Source: Streptomyces sp. CGMCC 4.7035
Lineage (GTDB): Bacteria > Actinomycetota > Actinomycetes > Streptomycetales > Streptomycetaceae
DNA length: 64,000 bases
Assembly: GCF_031583065.1 (NCBI RefSeq)
Contig: NZ_CP134053.1
Coordinates: 5,022,001 to 5,086,000 of the forward strand
Reading direction: 5' to 3'
Shown: in pieces, positions 1 through 9,377 of the stretch
Position numbering within the stretch: position 1 is the first letter of the stretch
How the letters are laid out: the number at the start of each line of letters is the position of its first letter
Translations under genes and position numbers: made by a program
The notes under the pieces: model-generated
What the model saw: only the letters and a program-made list of their open reading frames with translations
Database searches by the model: none
Told to the model about the DNA's origin: nothing

Positions 1-350
1 CTCTGCGCCTTGTCCGTGGTCGTACCCATGCCGCGCTTCTTGGGGCGCTCCCAGGGCGGCTGCCGGGTGATCTCCAACCGGCGTCCCGCGACCGTGAGTT
101 CGAGTCGGATCTCGGTGCGTGTCTGTGGCGCGGCGTGGTCGCTGCGCAGGGTCAGGCCCTGGCCGCTCTGCCGGGCGCCGGGCACGGCCCCGTACAACGC
201 GTAGCACACGGCGTCCAGGACGGACGTCTTGCCGGCGCCGGTCGGTCCGTGCAGCAGGAAGAGTCCGGCGGCGGACAGGTCGTCGAAGTCGACCTTCTGG
301 GTGCCGCCGAAGGGCCCGAAGGCGGTGATGTCGAGCCGGTGCAGCCTCAC
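1..350 (-). CDS. sbcC: Exonuclease subunit SbcC, N-terminal part (runs off the window)
   Basis: This is the first 116 or so residues of the SMC-like ATPase of the SbcCD nuclease, which opens and cleaves hairpins and DNA ends. The protein starts MRLHRLDITAFGPF from a GTG at 348-350. It carries a Walker A motif GPTGAGKT followed by SVLDAVCYALYG, the typical start of Rad50/SbcC ATPases. The remaining coiled-coil and signature motif lie outside the window. The sbcD stop is 31 bp upstream, so the two genes form the usual sbcDC operon. Identity is firm from the Walker A context and the neighbour. Confidence 0.93.
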   Translation of the reverse strand, partial: MRLHRLDITAFGPFGGTQKVDFDDLSAAGLFLLHGPTGAGKTSVLDAVCYALYGAVPGARQSGQGLTLRSDHAAPQTRTEIRLELTVAGRRLEITRQPPWERPKKRGMGTTTDKAQ

Positions 351-381
351 AGGGCTCCCTCCGAGTCATGCGCATGAGAGG

Positions 382-1545
382 TCACCGGGCGACCTCCCGG
401 ACCGCCTCGTCGGCGCGCACCGCGTCGAACGCGTCCTGGAGCACGGCCCGTTCGCTGTCGTCCGGGCCCGCCCCGCGCACATGGGCCACGAAGTCCTCCG
501 CGATCTGCTGGTCGGAGCGGCCCGCCAGCCGTCGCGCGTACGACACGTCCGGGTCCTCGGGGGCGCGCTCGGGGTCGAAGACGAGGCTGAGCGTGTGCGG
601 GAAGCGCTCGGTCAGCCGGGCCATGGGCTCCGCCGGGCGCACCGGGTCGGTGAGCGTGGCCTCCACCCACGCCTCCTCGTGGCGCTCCAGCTCCGGGTCC
701 ACGAGCAGTTCCTCCAGTCGCCCCCGGATCCGGGCGAGGGGCCGTGGCACCGGGCAGTCGACCCGCTCCGCCTCGACGGAGCCGTCGGCACCCAGATCGA
801 CGAGCCACATGCTCTTGCGGTGAGCGGCTTCCGAGAAGGAGTACGGCAACGGGGAGCCGGAGTAGCGCACGCGCTCGGTGATGGCCTGGCTGCCGTGCAG
901 GTGCCCCAGCGCCGCGTAGTCCACCCCGTCGAAGACGCCGGCGGGCACCGCGGCCACCCCGCCGACCGTGATGTCCCGCTCGCTGTCGCTGGGCTCGCCG
1001 CCGGTGACGAAGGCGTGGGCGAGGACGACGGAACGGGTGCCCGGCGCGCGCGTGGCGAGATCGGCGCGGACCCGGTCCATGGCAGCCGCCAGCACCACCT
1101 CGTGGCCCGCCTTCTCGACTCCGAACTCGTCCTTCACCAGGGCTGGTTCGAGATACGGCAGACCGTAGAAGGCCACATCCCCGTGGGCGTCGGTCAGCAC
1201 GACCGGTGTCCCGCAGGCCGCGGGCTCGGTGCGCAGATGGATGCCGGCGCGGCCGATGAGCCCCGCGCCGACGCCGAGGCGACGCGCCGAGTCATGGTTC
1301 CCGGAGATCATCACCGTGGGCACGCCCAGGTCGGCGAGGCGGTGCAGGGCGTCGTCGAACAGCTCGACCGCGGCCAGCGGCGGCACCGCGCGGTCGTACA
1401 CGTCTCCCGACACGACCACCGCGTCCACGCCGCGCTTGCGCACGGTCCTGACGAGATGGCCGATGAACTCGGCCTGGGCGCCGAGCATGTTCACCCGGTG
1501 GAACGCCCGACCCAGATGCCAGTCGGAAGTGTGCAGCAGCCTCAT
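382..1545 (-). CDS. sbcD: Exonuclease subunit SbcD (Mre11-type phosphoesterase)
   Basis: This 387-residue calcineurin-like metallophosphoesterase is the nuclease subunit of SbcCD. Metal-binding motifs are visible: DWH at residues 8-10, SGDVYD around D48, GNHD at 82-85, and a later GHLHG. The length fits the family. The ATG start gives the canonical MRLLHTSDWHLG. It is the first gene of the sbcDC operon, and transcription probably begins in the 108-bp gap to the YigZ gene. Confidence 0.95.
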   Translation of the reverse strand: MRLLHTSDWHLGRAFHRVNMLGAQAEFIGHLVRTVRKRGVDAVVVSGDVYDRAVPPLAAVELFDDALHRLADLGVPTVMISGNHDSARRLGVGAGLIGRAGIHLRTEPAACGTPVVLTDAHGDVAFYGLPYLEPALVKDEFGVEKAGHEVVLAAAMDRVRADLATRAPGTRSVVLAHAFVTGGEPSDSERDITVGGVAAVPAGVFDGVDYAALGHLHGSQAITERVRYSGSPLPYSFSEAAHRKSMWLVDLGADGSVEAERVDCPVPRPLARIRGRLEELLVDPELERHEEAWVEATLTDPVRPAEPMARLTERFPHTLSLVFDPERAPEDPDVSYARRLAGRSDQQIAEDFVAHVRGAGPDDSERAVLQDAFDAVRADEAVREVAR

Positions 1546-1653
1546 GATCCCCGAAGACTAACGGCCGGGTCTGACATCACGGGCGGTTACTCCCGTATCA
1601 GCCCGCCATGACCCTTCTCACATAAACCCGTTATGCACCTTTTGCCCGGTATG

Positions 1654-2280
1654 TCACGCGTCTCCGTAGGCCTCTCCGCCCAGTTCGAACCCGGCCGTAC
1701 CCGCTGTGACGTCCGCGAGCCACGCCCGGAAGGCCTCCACGTCGGCATCCGGCAGCCCGATCTCGATCGTGACGGCCTCCCCGTAGCGCACGTCCCGCAC
1801 CTCGCGCCCGGTGGCCCGCAGATCGTTCTGCACCTTGCCCGCGCGCTGGTGGTCGACGGTCACGGTGGCGAGCCGGAACCGGCGGCGGGTGATCGTGCCG
1901 AGCGTGTCCAGGGCCTCGCCCACCGCTCCCCCGTACGCCCTGATGAGCCCGCCCGCACCCAGCTTCACCCCGCCGTAGTAGCGAGTGACCACGGCCACGA
2001 CGTACCGCATGTCGCGGCGCAGCAGCATCTGGAGCATGGGCACACCCGCGGTGCCGCCCGGTTCGCCGTCGTCGCTCGCCTTCTGGACCGCGGCGTCGGC
2101 GCCGATGACGTAGGCGTAGCAGTTGTGCGTGGCGTCGGCGTGCTCCTTGCGTACGCCGGCGATGAAGTCCTGGGCCTCCTGTTCGGTGGCGGCCGGGGCG
2201 AGGGCGCACAGGAAGCGGGAGCGATTGACCTCGGTCTCGTGCACGCCGGCGCGGGCGACTGTGCGGTACTCGTCCTGCAT
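1654..2280 (-). CDS. YigZ/IMPACT family protein
   Basis: A 208-residue protein of the YigZ/IMPACT (UPF0029) family, linked to translation-factor or ribosome regulation in other organisms; no enzymatic role is established. The signature is clear: [15 protein letters not shown] at about 69-83 and [12 protein letters not shown] at 101-112, followed by the C-terminal DUF1949-like half. The frame stays open upstream, but the ATG at 2278-2280 ([12 protein letters not shown]) is the family start, because residues before it are low-complexity Arg/Ala sequence. It is monocistronic and divergent from the permease across a repeat-filled gap. Confidence 0.88.
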   Translation of the reverse strand: MQDEYRTVARAGVHETEVNRSRFLCALAPAATEQEAQDFIAGVRKEHADATHNCYAYVIGADAAVQKASDDGEPGGTAGVPMLQMLLRRDMRYVVAVVTRYYGGVKLGAGGLIRAYGGAVGEALDTLGTITRRRFRLATVTVDHQRAGKVQNDLRATGREVRDVRYGEAVTIEIGLPDADVEAFRAWLADVTAGTAGFELGGEAYGDA

Positions 2281-2365
2281 CACGCCAGCGTATGCGGCGG
2301 ACGTGGGTGCGCCGCACGCCGGGGCGGCAACGACGGTTCCACGCGCGCGTGCGCTACAGCTCACC

Positions 2366-2593
2366 CAGCCCGTTTTCCCACGCGCGCGTGGGGCGCGTCC
2401 CCCACCCCGATGCTCCACGCACGCGGGCAGCGCATCCCCTCAGCCCGTTTCTCCACACGCGCGGGCGGCCCACCCCCCTCAGCCCGTTTCTCCACACGCG
2501 CGGGCGGCCCACCCCTTCAGCCCGATGCTCCACCCACGCGGGCGGCCCATCCCCCTCAGCCGATGCTCCACCCACGCGTGCGGCGCATCTCTG
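2366..2593. repeat. Degenerate ~38-bp tandem repeat, six to seven copies
   Basis: Between the divergent YigZ and permease genes lie about six copies of a 37-39 bp unit. The unit begins cagcccg, then (t/a)t(t/g)ctccac, then an acgcgcgggcgg core and a c-rich tail. Copies start near 2366, 2404, 2441, 2480, 2518 and 2557, with a seventh partial copy at 2594. The two at 2441 and 2480 are almost identical. The rest of the 2281-2761 gap shows no gene, and promoters for both flanking genes must lie in or beside the array. Confidence 0.85.
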
Positions 2594-2761
2594 CAGCTCC
2601 ATCCGCACGCCCTCCGCACGCGCGCGAAGACCCCCTCCGCCCGTGCACGCGGTTACGTGGTGGATACTCGCCGTCGTTGTCGAAGACCCCGGGCCGTCCG
2701 AAGGCCCAGGTCGAAGCAGCGGCCCGTGGGGCCGCCCGAGCAATCGCAGGGAGAGCACAGC

Positions 2762-4753
2762 ATGACCGGCACCCAGGTGGAGAGTCCGGACGCCGCCGAG
2801 CCCGGCCATCCGCGGCCCTCCGCCGCCACGGCCCGCTGGCGGGCCTGGCTCCTGGAGGGCCTGAGCGAGCGGACGGCCCGGCACCCGGGCCCGCACGCCA
2901 CCCCGGACGCCGAGCACGAGGGCCACCCCTGGTGGCGGGTCATGTGTCTGACCGGCGTGGACTACTTCTCCACCCTCGGCTACCAGCCCGGTATCGCCGC
3001 TCTCGCGGCCGGTCTCCTGTCCCCGCTCGCGACGCTCGTGCTGATCGCGCTGACCCTGCTCGGCGCGCTCCCGGTCTACCGCCGGGTGGCCCATGAGAGC
3101 CCGCACGGCGAGGGTTCGATCGCCATGCTGGAGCGGCTGCTGCCGTGGTGGGCGGGGAAGGTCTTCGTCCTGGTGCTGCTCGGCTTCGCGGCCACCGACT
3201 TCCTGATCACGATCACCCTGTCGGCCGCGGACGCCGCCGCGCACGTCGTGGAGAACCCGTTCGCACCGCACTGGATGCACAGCGCGAACACCTGGATCAC
3301 CCTCCTTCTGGTCGCCGCGCTCGGCGCCGTCTTCCTGAAGGGCTTCAACGAGGCCATCGGCATCGCCGTGGCGCTCGTCGGCACGTATCTGGCCCTCAAC
3401 GTCGTCGTGCTCGCCGTCTCCGCCTGGGAGGTGCTGAGCCACCCGGTGAAGATCGGCGACTGGACCGACGCGATGACCGCCGAGCACTCCTCCCCGCTGG
3501 CGATGATCGCCGTGGCGCTGCTCGTGTTCCCCAAACTGGCGCTGGGCATGTCCGGCTTCGAGACGGGCGTGGCGGTGATGCCGCAGGTCAAGGGCGCCTC
3601 CACGGACACGTACGCCGACCCGGCCGGCCGCGTCCGCGACACGCGCAAGCTGCTCACCACGGCCGCCGTGATCATGAGCTGCTTCCTGCTGCTGTCGAGC
3701 CTCGCGACGACGATCCTGATCCCGCAGAGCGCCTTCGAGAGCGGCGGCCCGGCCAACGGACGCGCGCTCGCGTATCTCGCGCACCAGCACCTGGGCGAGG
3801 CCTTCGGCACGGTCTACGACATCTCGACCATCGCGATCCTCTGGTTCGCAGGCGCCTCGGCGATGGCCGGCCTGCTCAACCTCGTACCGCGCTATCTGCC
3901 GCGCTACGGCATGGCCCCGGAGTGGACCCGGGCCGTCCGCCCGCTCGTCCTGGTCTTCATGGTGGCCGCGGTCGTCATCACGCTCTGGTTCGACGCGAAC
4001 GTCGACGACCAGAGCGGTGCGTACGCGACCGGGGTGCTCGTGCTGATGCTCTCCGCGTCGTTCGCCTCGACGGTGGCCGTGCACCGGCGTGGGCACCGGG
4101 CCGCCACGCTCGGCTTCGGAGCGATCACCGCCGTCTTCGCGTACACCTTGGTCGCGAACGTGATCGAACGCCCCGACGGTCTCAAGATCGCGCTGATCTT
4201 CATCGTCGCGATCCTGGCCACGTCGTTCGCCTCACGCGTGCACCGCGCCTTCGAACTGCGGGCGGCGGCCGTCACATTCGACGAGGCGGCGGCCCGGTTC
4301 ATCGACGAGGCCGCGGCGAGCGGGCCGCTGCGGCTGATCGCCAACGAGCCCCAGGAGCACAGCACCCGGGAGTACCGCGCCAAGGAGTACAGCCAGCGCG
4401 AGCAGACCCACATCCCGGACGGGCGCCCGGTGCTCTTCCTGGAGGTCTTCGTCACCGACTCCTCGGACTTCACCGCCGATCTGGCCGTCCACGGCGACGA
4501 GAAGCACGGGGTACGCAGGCTGCGCGTGTCGGGCGCCACCGTGCCCAACACCATCGCGGCCGTCCTGATGGAGCTTCGCGACCGCACCGGCCAAGTGCCG
4601 CACGCGTACTTCAACTGGACGGAGGGCAATCCGTTCAGCCACCTGCTGCGCTTCCTGGTCTTCGGGGACGGAGAGGTCGCCCCGGTCACGCGCGAGGTGC
4701 TGCGCCGTGCCGAGCACGACCCGGAGCGCCGCCCCCGGATCCACGTCGGCTAG
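2762..4753 (+). CDS. APC-superfamily permease with C-terminal soluble domain
   Basis: A 663-residue integral membrane protein of the amino acid-polyamine-cation superfamily, predicted to move an amino acid or cation across the plasma membrane; the substrate cannot be read from the sequence. About twelve hydrophobic segments run from the [20 protein letters not shown] region (near residue 63) to [14 protein letters not shown] hydrophilic tail of roughly 190 residues follows, starting at [15 protein letters not shown]. The family's frame is open far upstream through the repeat array. The ATG at 2762, with agggagag upstream, removes that low-complexity stretch and is preferred. It is monocistronic. 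Confidence 0.82.
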   Translation: MTGTQVESPDAAEPGHPRPSAATARWRAWLLEGLSERTARHPGPHATPDAEHEGHPWWRVMCLTGVDYFSTLGYQPGIAALAAGLLSPLATLVLIALTLLGALPVYRRVAHESPHGEGSIAMLERLLPWWAGKVFVLVLLGFAATDFLITITLSAADAAAHVVENPFAPHWMHSANTWITLLLVAALGAVFLKGFNEAIGIAVALVGTYLALNVVVLAVSAWEVLSHPVKIGDWTDAMTAEHSSPLAMIAVALLVFPKLALGMSGFETGVAVMPQVKGASTDTYADPAGRVRDTRKLLTTAAVIMSCFLLLSSLATTILIPQSAFESGGPANGRALAYLAHQHLGEAFGTVYDISTIAILWFAGASAMAGLLNLVPRYLPRYGMAPEWTRAVRPLVLVFMVAAVVITLWFDANVDDQSGAYATGVLVLMLSASFASTVAVHRRGHRAATLGFGAITAVFAYTLVANVIERPDGLKIALIFIVAILATSFASRVHRAFELRAAAVTFDEAAARFIDEAAASGPLRLIANEPQEHSTREYRAKEYSQREQTHIPDGRPVLFLEVFVTDSSDFTADLAVHGDEKHGVRRLRVSGATVPNTIAAVLMELRDRTGQVPHAYFNWTEGNPFSHLLRFLVFGDGEVAPVTREVLRRAEHDPERRPRIHVG

Positions 4754-4780
4754 TACCGAGCCGAGTGATCCGGCGAATGG

Positions 4781-5314
4781 TCACTTCTTGCCCCTCGGCA
4801 CCATCACATCCGTCAGGAGTGCCGTGCCGGGGGCGAGGGAGTCCCAGGTGCTGCCGTGCCAGGCGAGCACGGCGATCGCCGAGGTGGGGAACTTGACGCG
4901 AACCCGGTCCAGGGCGTCGTCGAGCGCGTCCCCGGCGAGTTCCAGCACCAGTTCCTCAAGCCCCGGGTTGTGCCCGATCACGAGCAACGTCCGTACCTGG
5001 GCGGGCACTCCGTGCACGGCTTCCAGCAGATCGGGTACGTCTGCGGCGTACAGCCCCGGCTCGAACCGTACCGGCGGCGGGGTGCCCCACTGGGCCGAGG
5101 CCAGTTCCCAGGTCTGGCGGGCGCGGACGGCGGTGGAGCACAGCGCGAGGTCGGGCAGGCAGTCGGCCTCCGCGAGGGCGCGCCCGGCGGCCGGGGCGTC
5201 CCGGCGGCCACGCGGCGCGAGCGGTCGTACGTGGTCGGCGACACCGGCGGGCCAGGCTGACTTGGCGTGCCGCAGCACGACGAGTCTGCGCAGCGGTCCG
5301 GCTCCGGCGCTCAT
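4781..5314 (-). CDS. SixA-like histidine phosphatase
   Basis: A 177-residue phosphoglycerate-mutase-superfamily phosphatase resembling SixA, which removes phosphate from phosphohistidine in E. coli. The catalytic RHAKS motif is at residues 15-19 and the second histidine lies in VIGHNPGLEE (H115). The start ATG overlaps the stop of the upstream gene (atga), so the two are translationally coupled. The physiological target is unknown; Streptomyces proteins of this type are usually annotated only by family. Confidence 0.85.
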   Translation of the reverse strand: MSAGAGPLRRLVVLRHAKSAWPAGVADHVRPLAPRGRRDAPAAGRALAEADCLPDLALCSTAVRARQTWELASAQWGTPPPVRFEPGLYAADVPDLLEAVHGVPAQVRTLLVIGHNPGLEELVLELAGDALDDALDRVRVKFPTSAIAVLAWHGSTWDSLAPGTALLTDVMVPRGKK

Positions 5315-5994
5315 GTCCAGGCTCCGATCTCGCGGGTGAGTTCGAGGCCGAGCAACCGGTCGGCGTAGGCGTACGTCTCGAAGCGTGCCCCGTCCGGCAT
5401 GTCCTCTGTGTCCGCCACGCGCCGCAGCACCTCCAGGACGGCCGGTACGTCGAGATCGTCCTCCCAGGCGGTGCGCAGATCGTGCCGTACCTGGTCGGGG
5501 ACGGGTCTGGAGGGCCGGGTCGCCCAGGAGGCGACGGCCTTGCGCCAGCGTACGAGCGTGTCCCGTGCCTCGGTCAGGGCGGCCGTGCCGAGGTCGACGG
5601 GATGCCGGCGAGGGCGGGCGAGGAGGGCGAGGCGCACGGTCGACGGCGAGGCGGTGGTGTCGGCGGGTCCGGTCGCCGGGCCGACCTCGACGCGTACCCC
5701 GTCGGGTGCGGTGCCCTGCGCTCCGATGACATGGAGGGACTGCCCCACGCCCGGGGTGTCCGGCTCCGCGGGCCGGATGCCGAGGTCGTCGGCGCGCTCC
5801 CGCAGTGCGGCGGGCGGGTCGGCGACCGTGACGACGGGCGTTCCGCCGAGTTCCAGGGCCCGGGCCAGCACATCGGCCACCAGGAGCACTCGCAGGGCCG
5901 AGGTGTCGGCCCCGGCCACGTGCGCGTGAACGCGGGTCAGGCCCGGGCGGACATCGACGGTCTCGCCGCTGCGGGCGTCGGTGATACGGAGCAC
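5311..5994 (-). CDS. Uncharacterised protein with cysteinyl-tRNA-synthetase-like helical domain
   Basis: A 227-residue protein of unknown function. The N-terminal part (MLRITDARSGETVDVRPGL, then HVAGADTSALRVLLVADVLARALEL) resembles the CysS/MshC catalytic region but lacks the HIGH and KMSKS motifs. The C-terminal part (around VDLGTAALTEARDTLVRWR through FETYAYADRLLGLEL) resembles the helical DALR-type domain of CysS. A GTG at 5992-5994 gives a start matching that pattern; the frame extends a few codons upstream to a TTG. It precedes and overlaps the SixA-like gene by 4 bp. The CysS relation is my reading of the pattern, not a search result. Confidence 0.65.
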   Translation of the reverse strand: MLRITDARSGETVDVRPGLTRVHAHVAGADTSALRVLLVADVLARALELGGTPVVTVADPPAALRERADDLGIRPAEPDTPGVGQSLHVIGAQGTAPDGVRVEVGPATGPADTTASPSTVRLALLARPRRHPVDLGTAALTEARDTLVRWRKAVASWATRPSRPVPDQVRHDLRTAWEDDLDVPAVLEVLRRVADTEDMPDGARFETYAYADRLLGLELTREIGAWT

Positions 5995-6186
5995 GAGGCG
6001 AGCGTAGGCGGGCAAAGGCCCCGGCGCAGGGAGGTGGGACCCATTCCGGACAGCCGTACGTCACCAGGTCGCCGTCCGGCGGCAGCTCCCGCGACCAGGA
6101 GGGAATCACCGCGTCGCAACCGACTGTTGCTTCCACAGCAGACGGCGCGCGACTGGCGCGCCGTGGGACGTCGAAGGAGACCGGCC

Positions 6187-6594
6187 GTGTACGGCGACTC
6201 AGCAACGATCCGCAAGATCCTCACCGAGCTGGGCGACACCTGGGCGGTCGTGGGGCTGTCCACGAACCAGGACCGTGCCGCCTACCGGGTCGCCGCCGTC
6301 CTCCAGAGCTTCGGCAAGCGCGTCGTACCGGTCCATCCGAAGGCCGAGACGGTCCACGGCGAGCAGGGTTACCCCTCGCTGGACGCGATCCCGTTCCCGG
6401 TCGACGTCGTCGACGTCTTCGTCAACGGCGACCTGGCGGGCCCGGTTGCCGACGAGGCCGTCGCGATCGGCGCCAAGGCCGTCTGGTACCAGCTGGGTGT
6501 GGTCGACGAGGAGGCGTACGAGCGCACCCGCGAGGCAGGCCTTGAGATGGTGATGGACCGCTGCCCGGCGATCGAGATCCCTTCATTGCGCTAG
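6187..6594 (+). CDS. CoA-binding protein (YccU type)
   Basis: A 135-residue Rossmann-fold CoA-binding-domain protein. The core TWAVVGLSTNQDRAAYRVAAVLQ, then FGKRVVPVHP, and VDVFVNGD matches the YccU family related to the N-terminal domain of acyl-CoA synthetases; no reaction is established. The start is the GTG at 6187, preceded by gaaggag; the frame upstream is antisense to the neighbouring gene and implausible. It is divergent from the CysS-like/SixA pair. Confidence 0.85.
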   Translation: MYGDSATIRKILTELGDTWAVVGLSTNQDRAAYRVAAVLQSFGKRVVPVHPKAETVHGEQGYPSLDAIPFPVDVVDVFVNGDLAGPVADEAVAIGAKAVWYQLGVVDEEAYERTREAGLEMVMDRCPAIEIPSLR

Positions 6595-6843
6595 CGGCCA
6601 TATGGGTGATGAGCGCCCCAACGTGTGAACGGTTGCGCGAGTCAGGCGCGGTCACGTTCTCCTCACGGGTTAGCGTGATACCGCGAAGTAACTGGTCAGG
6701 CGGCGACGAGGAATCCGCGCCGCCTCCTCCGACGTCGAGCCGCTCGGCGTATGGACCCCACCAGGATCCGCCTGCCTTCATCGAGGGGCTTCGCGCTCTG
6801 TCGAAGTCTCTCGGAAGCAGCGGCTGGGAATCCGGGAGGCGGT

Positions 6844-7026
6844 ATGTGGGCCGTACTGGAACAAATGGCCGTGGCTGCTCCCCAGCTCTTCCTCTACGCC
6901 GTCGGCCTCTTGGTCGCCATGGTCCTTCTGGCGCTCGTCATCAGCCTGCGGCAGGCGGACGCGTCACAACGCCCGGAGATCATCCGGGCCCTCGCGGATC
7001 TGATGGCCTTCTGGAAGAAGCGGTGA
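6844..7026 (+). CDS. Small single-span membrane protein
   Basis: A 60-residue protein with one strong hydrophobic segment (PQLFLYAVGLLVAMVLLALVI, residues about 12-32) followed by a short basic tail ending FWKKR. The ATG at 6844 has a near-perfect ribosome binding site (gggaggcggt), which decides this start over an earlier in-frame ATG at 6751. No family is recognised. It stands alone between the CoA-binding gene and the convergent exporter operon. Confidence 0.6.
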   Translation: MWAVLEQMAVAAPQLFLYAVGLLVAMVLLALVISLRQADASQRPEIIRALADLMAFWKKR

Positions 7027-7035
7027 CGGACGTCC

Positions 7036-7092
7036 CCTGCGGCTCACCGGGGTCCCTGCGGCTCACCGGGGTCCCTGCGGCTCACCGGGGTC
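7036..7092. repeat. 19-bp tandem repeat, three perfect copies
   Basis: Three identical head-to-tail copies of cctgcggctcaccggggtc occupy the gap between the convergent small membrane gene and the exporter permease. Read on the minus strand, the repeated cccggtgag echoes the end of the permease gene (Leu-Ala-Arg-stop), which lies 10 bp away. Confidence 0.9.
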
Positions 7093-7102
7093 CCCACGCG
7101 CC

Positions 7103-7963
7103 TCACCGGGCGAGCCGCCCCAGCAGCGACGACGCCGACGTGATGGTCAGGGCGGCGGCCACCAGCAGCACCGCGAAGTCGAGCAGCAGGTGGGAGTGCG
7201 TGCCGAGCAGGAGGCCGCGCAGGGCGTCTACCTGGTAGCTCAGCGGGTTGACCTTGCTGACGGCCTGGAGCCAGCCGGGCATGACGGACACCGGGTAGAG
7301 GGCGTTGGAGCCGAAGAACAGCGGCATCGTGATCGCTTGGCCGATACCCATCAGACGGTCGCGGGTCAGGACGATGCCCGCGATCGTCATGGACAGACAG
7401 GAAAAGAAGGCCGAGCCGAGTACGACGATCACCGCCACGCCCAGCAGGCGCAGCGGATTCCAGGTCATCGCCACGCCGAGGAGCGCCGCGATCACGACGA
7501 CGACGATCGCCTGGACCAGCGCCTTCACCCCGGAGGCGAACGCCTTGCCGGTGATGAGCGCTGCCCGCGGGGTCGGCGTCACCAGCAGCTTGGTGAGGAT
7601 GCCCGCGTCCCGCTCCCAGATGATCATGATGCCGTAGAAGATGGCGATGAACATCGCGGACTGGGCGATGATGCCGGGCGCCAGATAGTCGATGTAGGGG
7701 ATGCCGCCGGTGGGTATCGCCCGGATCCGGGTGAACGTCTCACCGAAGATCAGCAGCCACAGCGCAGGCTGGACCGCCCGCGTGTACAGCTCGGTGCGGT
7801 CGTGGCGCAGCTTCTGCAGCTCGACCGTGCACATGGCGACGACCCGTGCGGGCAGTACCTTCCAGGCGGTACGGGCCCGGGGCGGGGCGAGGAGCAGATC
7901 GAGGTCCGCCGGGTGGGGGCGGTCAGCCGACGCGGGACGCGGTGCGGCGGGTGCTTCGGACAT
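7103..7963 (-). CDS. ABC-2 type exporter permease
   Basis: A 286-residue membrane component of a drug-type ABC exporter. Six hydrophobic segments follow an approximately 45-residue cytosolic N-terminus. The ABC-2 hallmark is visible in the last third: LFFGSNALYPVSVMPGWLQAVSKVNPLSYQVDALR. It overlaps the 3' end of the ATPase gene by 41 bp, so the two subunits are co-translated. The substrate is unknown; the MarR gene in the same operon suggests a toxic or drug-like ligand. Confidence 0.9.
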   Translation of the reverse strand: MSEAPAAPRPASADRPHPADLDLLLAPPRARTAWKVLPARVVAMCTVELQKLRHDRTELYTRAVQPALWLLIFGETFTRIRAIPTGGIPYIDYLAPGIIAQSAMFIAIFYGIMIIWERDAGILTKLLVTPTPRAALITGKAFASGVKALVQAIVVVVIAALLGVAMTWNPLRLLGVAVIVVLGSAFFSCLSMTIAGIVLTRDRLMGIGQAITMPLFFGSNALYPVSVMPGWLQAVSKVNPLSYQVDALRGLLLGTHSHLLLDFAVLLVAAALTITSASSLLGRLAR

Positions 7964-8777
7964 CGCGGAAGTCTCCTGCCTGGTCGTCGAGTCCGCTGCC
8001 GGCGACGTCCCGGAAGACGTCCTCCAGCGTGGGCAGCGGGCCTTGGGTGCCGAGCCGTTTCCCGAGGCCGCTCCGCAGCTCGTCGGGGGTGCCGAGGGCG
8101 CGGACGCGGCCGCGGTGCATCAGGGCGACGCGGTCGCAGTACTGGTCGGCCTCGTCCATGTAGTGGGTCGTGACCAGGACGGTCATGCCGGTGGCGGCGC
8201 GCACGGCGTTGATGTGCTCCCACACGTTGGTCCGGGCGATCGGGTCGAGTCCGATGGTCGGCTCGTCGAGGATCAGCAGCCGGGGCGCGCTGACCAGGGC
8301 CTGGGCGAGTTCCAGTCGGCGCACCATGCCGCCGGAGTACGTGTTGGCGAGCCGGTCCGCCGCGGCGGTGAGGTCGACGGCGGCGAGCGCCTGTTCGACG
8401 CGCCGGGCCCGTTCGCGACGGGAAACGTCGAAGACGCGGGCGAACAGGGCCACGTTTTCGCGGCCGGTGAGCCCGGAGTCGGCGGAGAGCTGCTGCGGCA
8501 CATACCCCAACAGCCGTCGTACGGCCATGCGTTCACGGGTCGCGTCATGGCCGAAGACGCGGACCATGCCGGCCGGAACCGGAAGGAGCGTGGTGATGCA
8601 GCGGATCGCGGTGGTCTTGCCCGCTCCGTTGGGGCCGAGCAGCCCGAGCACCTCGCCGTCGTGGACGGAGAGATCGAGCCCGTCGACCGCTTTCGTCTCC
8701 CCGAAGGAGTAGGCGAGTCCGGCGCAGGTGACGGCATCGACTGCCGGGGCCTCGCCGTCCGTCGCGTGACGCGTCAT
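7923..8777 (-). CDS. ABC exporter ATP-binding protein (DrrA type)
   Basis: A 284-residue ATPase driving the adjacent permease. Walker A GPNGAGKTT is at 48-56, the signature SGGMVRRLELA starts at about 148, and Walker B LLILDEP ends near 173, followed by an H-loop TTHYMDEAD. The C-terminal extension (TLEDVFRDVAGSG) is typical of daunorubicin-resistance-type ATPases. Its ATG overlaps the MarR stop by 4 bp (atga). Confidence 0.93.
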   Translation of the reverse strand: MTRHATDGEAPAVDAVTCAGLAYSFGETKAVDGLDLSVHDGEVLGLLGPNGAGKTTAIRCITTLLPVPAGMVRVFGHDATRERMAVRRLLGYVPQQLSADSGLTGRENVALFARVFDVSRRERARRVEQALAAVDLTAAADRLANTYSGGMVRRLELAQALVSAPRLLILDEPTIGLDPIARTNVWEHINAVRAATGMTVLVTTHYMDEADQYCDRVALMHRGRVRALGTPDELRSGLGKRLGTQGPLPTLEDVFRDVAGSGLDDQAGDFRDVRSTRRTASRVG

Positions 8778-9229
8778 GTCTCCTCGGCCTCCTCGTGCAG
8801 GTTCTCCGCCAGCTTGCGCAGGGCCGGAAGGGCGGCCTCCAGCGCCTTGCGGTCGGCCTCGTCGAGGCGGGCCACCTGGCGGCGTACGAGTGCCGTACGC
8901 CGCTCGCGCCAGTCGCGCAGCCGGGCCTCGGCCGCCTCGGTGGGCAGCAGTCGTGCGGCCCGCCGGTCGGCCGGGTTCGTCTCGCGGATCAGATAGCCGT
9001 CCCGCGCTAGGTGATTGACCATCGTCGACACCGAGTTGCCCGCCAGATACAGCTCCTTTGCCGCGTCCGACACCCCGATGCCCGGCCGCTCCACGACCAG
9101 GCGCAGCAGCTCGACCTCGGCACCGCGCAGCCGCGGCGCGGTCGTCCCGCGACGCAGCCGCCGCCGGATCAGCCGCTGCACTCCCACGAGCGCGGCGGAC
9201 AGGTCGTCGGCGAGGCTCTGCGATCCCAC
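8774..9229 (-). CDS. MarR-family transcriptional regulator
   Basis: A 151-residue winged-helix regulator. The recognition region runs VSDAAKELYLAGNSVSTMVNHLARDGYLIRE, followed by the wing residues NPADRRAARLLPTE, a standard MarR layout. It is the first gene of the MarR-ATPase-permease operon and likely represses it in the absence of a ligand. A partly AT-rich stretch with ctctgtatcagagg lies just upstream (9244-9257) and is a plausible operator; ctct-N6-agag is an inverted repeat. Confidence 0.9.
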   Translation of the reverse strand: MGSQSLADDLSAALVGVQRLIRRRLRRGTTAPRLRGAEVELLRLVVERPGIGVSDAAKELYLAGNSVSTMVNHLARDGYLIRETNPADRRAARLLPTEAAEARLRDWRERRTALVRRQVARLDEADRKALEAALPALRKLAENLHEEAEET

Positions 9230-9284
9230 ACTTCCGAGATTAGCTCTGTATCAGAGGTATCGAGGAAAAGAGATGGTCAAGAGA

Positions 9285-9349
9285 GGTGGTCAGTGGAGGA
9301 GAGGGAGGTGGTCGGTGGAAGAGAGGGAGTTGGTCGGTGGAGATGGTCG
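9285..9349. repeat. 22-bp purine-rich tandem repeat, about three copies
   Basis: Copies of ggtggtc(a/g)gtgga(g/a)gagaggga start at 9285, 9307 and 9329. The array lies 29 bp downstream of the minus-strand CDF transporter gene. The minus-strand form (ccac(t/c)gaccacc) resembles the transporter's own end, ccaccactgac. Confidence 0.8.
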
Positions 9350-9377
9350 AGGAGGAGCAGGAGCATGCGCTCCGCCG

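Noticed and set aside
229..1611. Long plus-strand open frame of 460 codons
   Set aside because: It is antisense to sbcD, whose protein is unmistakable. Long shadows are expected at this GC content.
2354..4096. 580-codon minus-strand frame across the repeat array and permease
   Set aside because: Its sequence is low-complexity Arg/His/Glu with no domain, and the plus strand encodes the permease.
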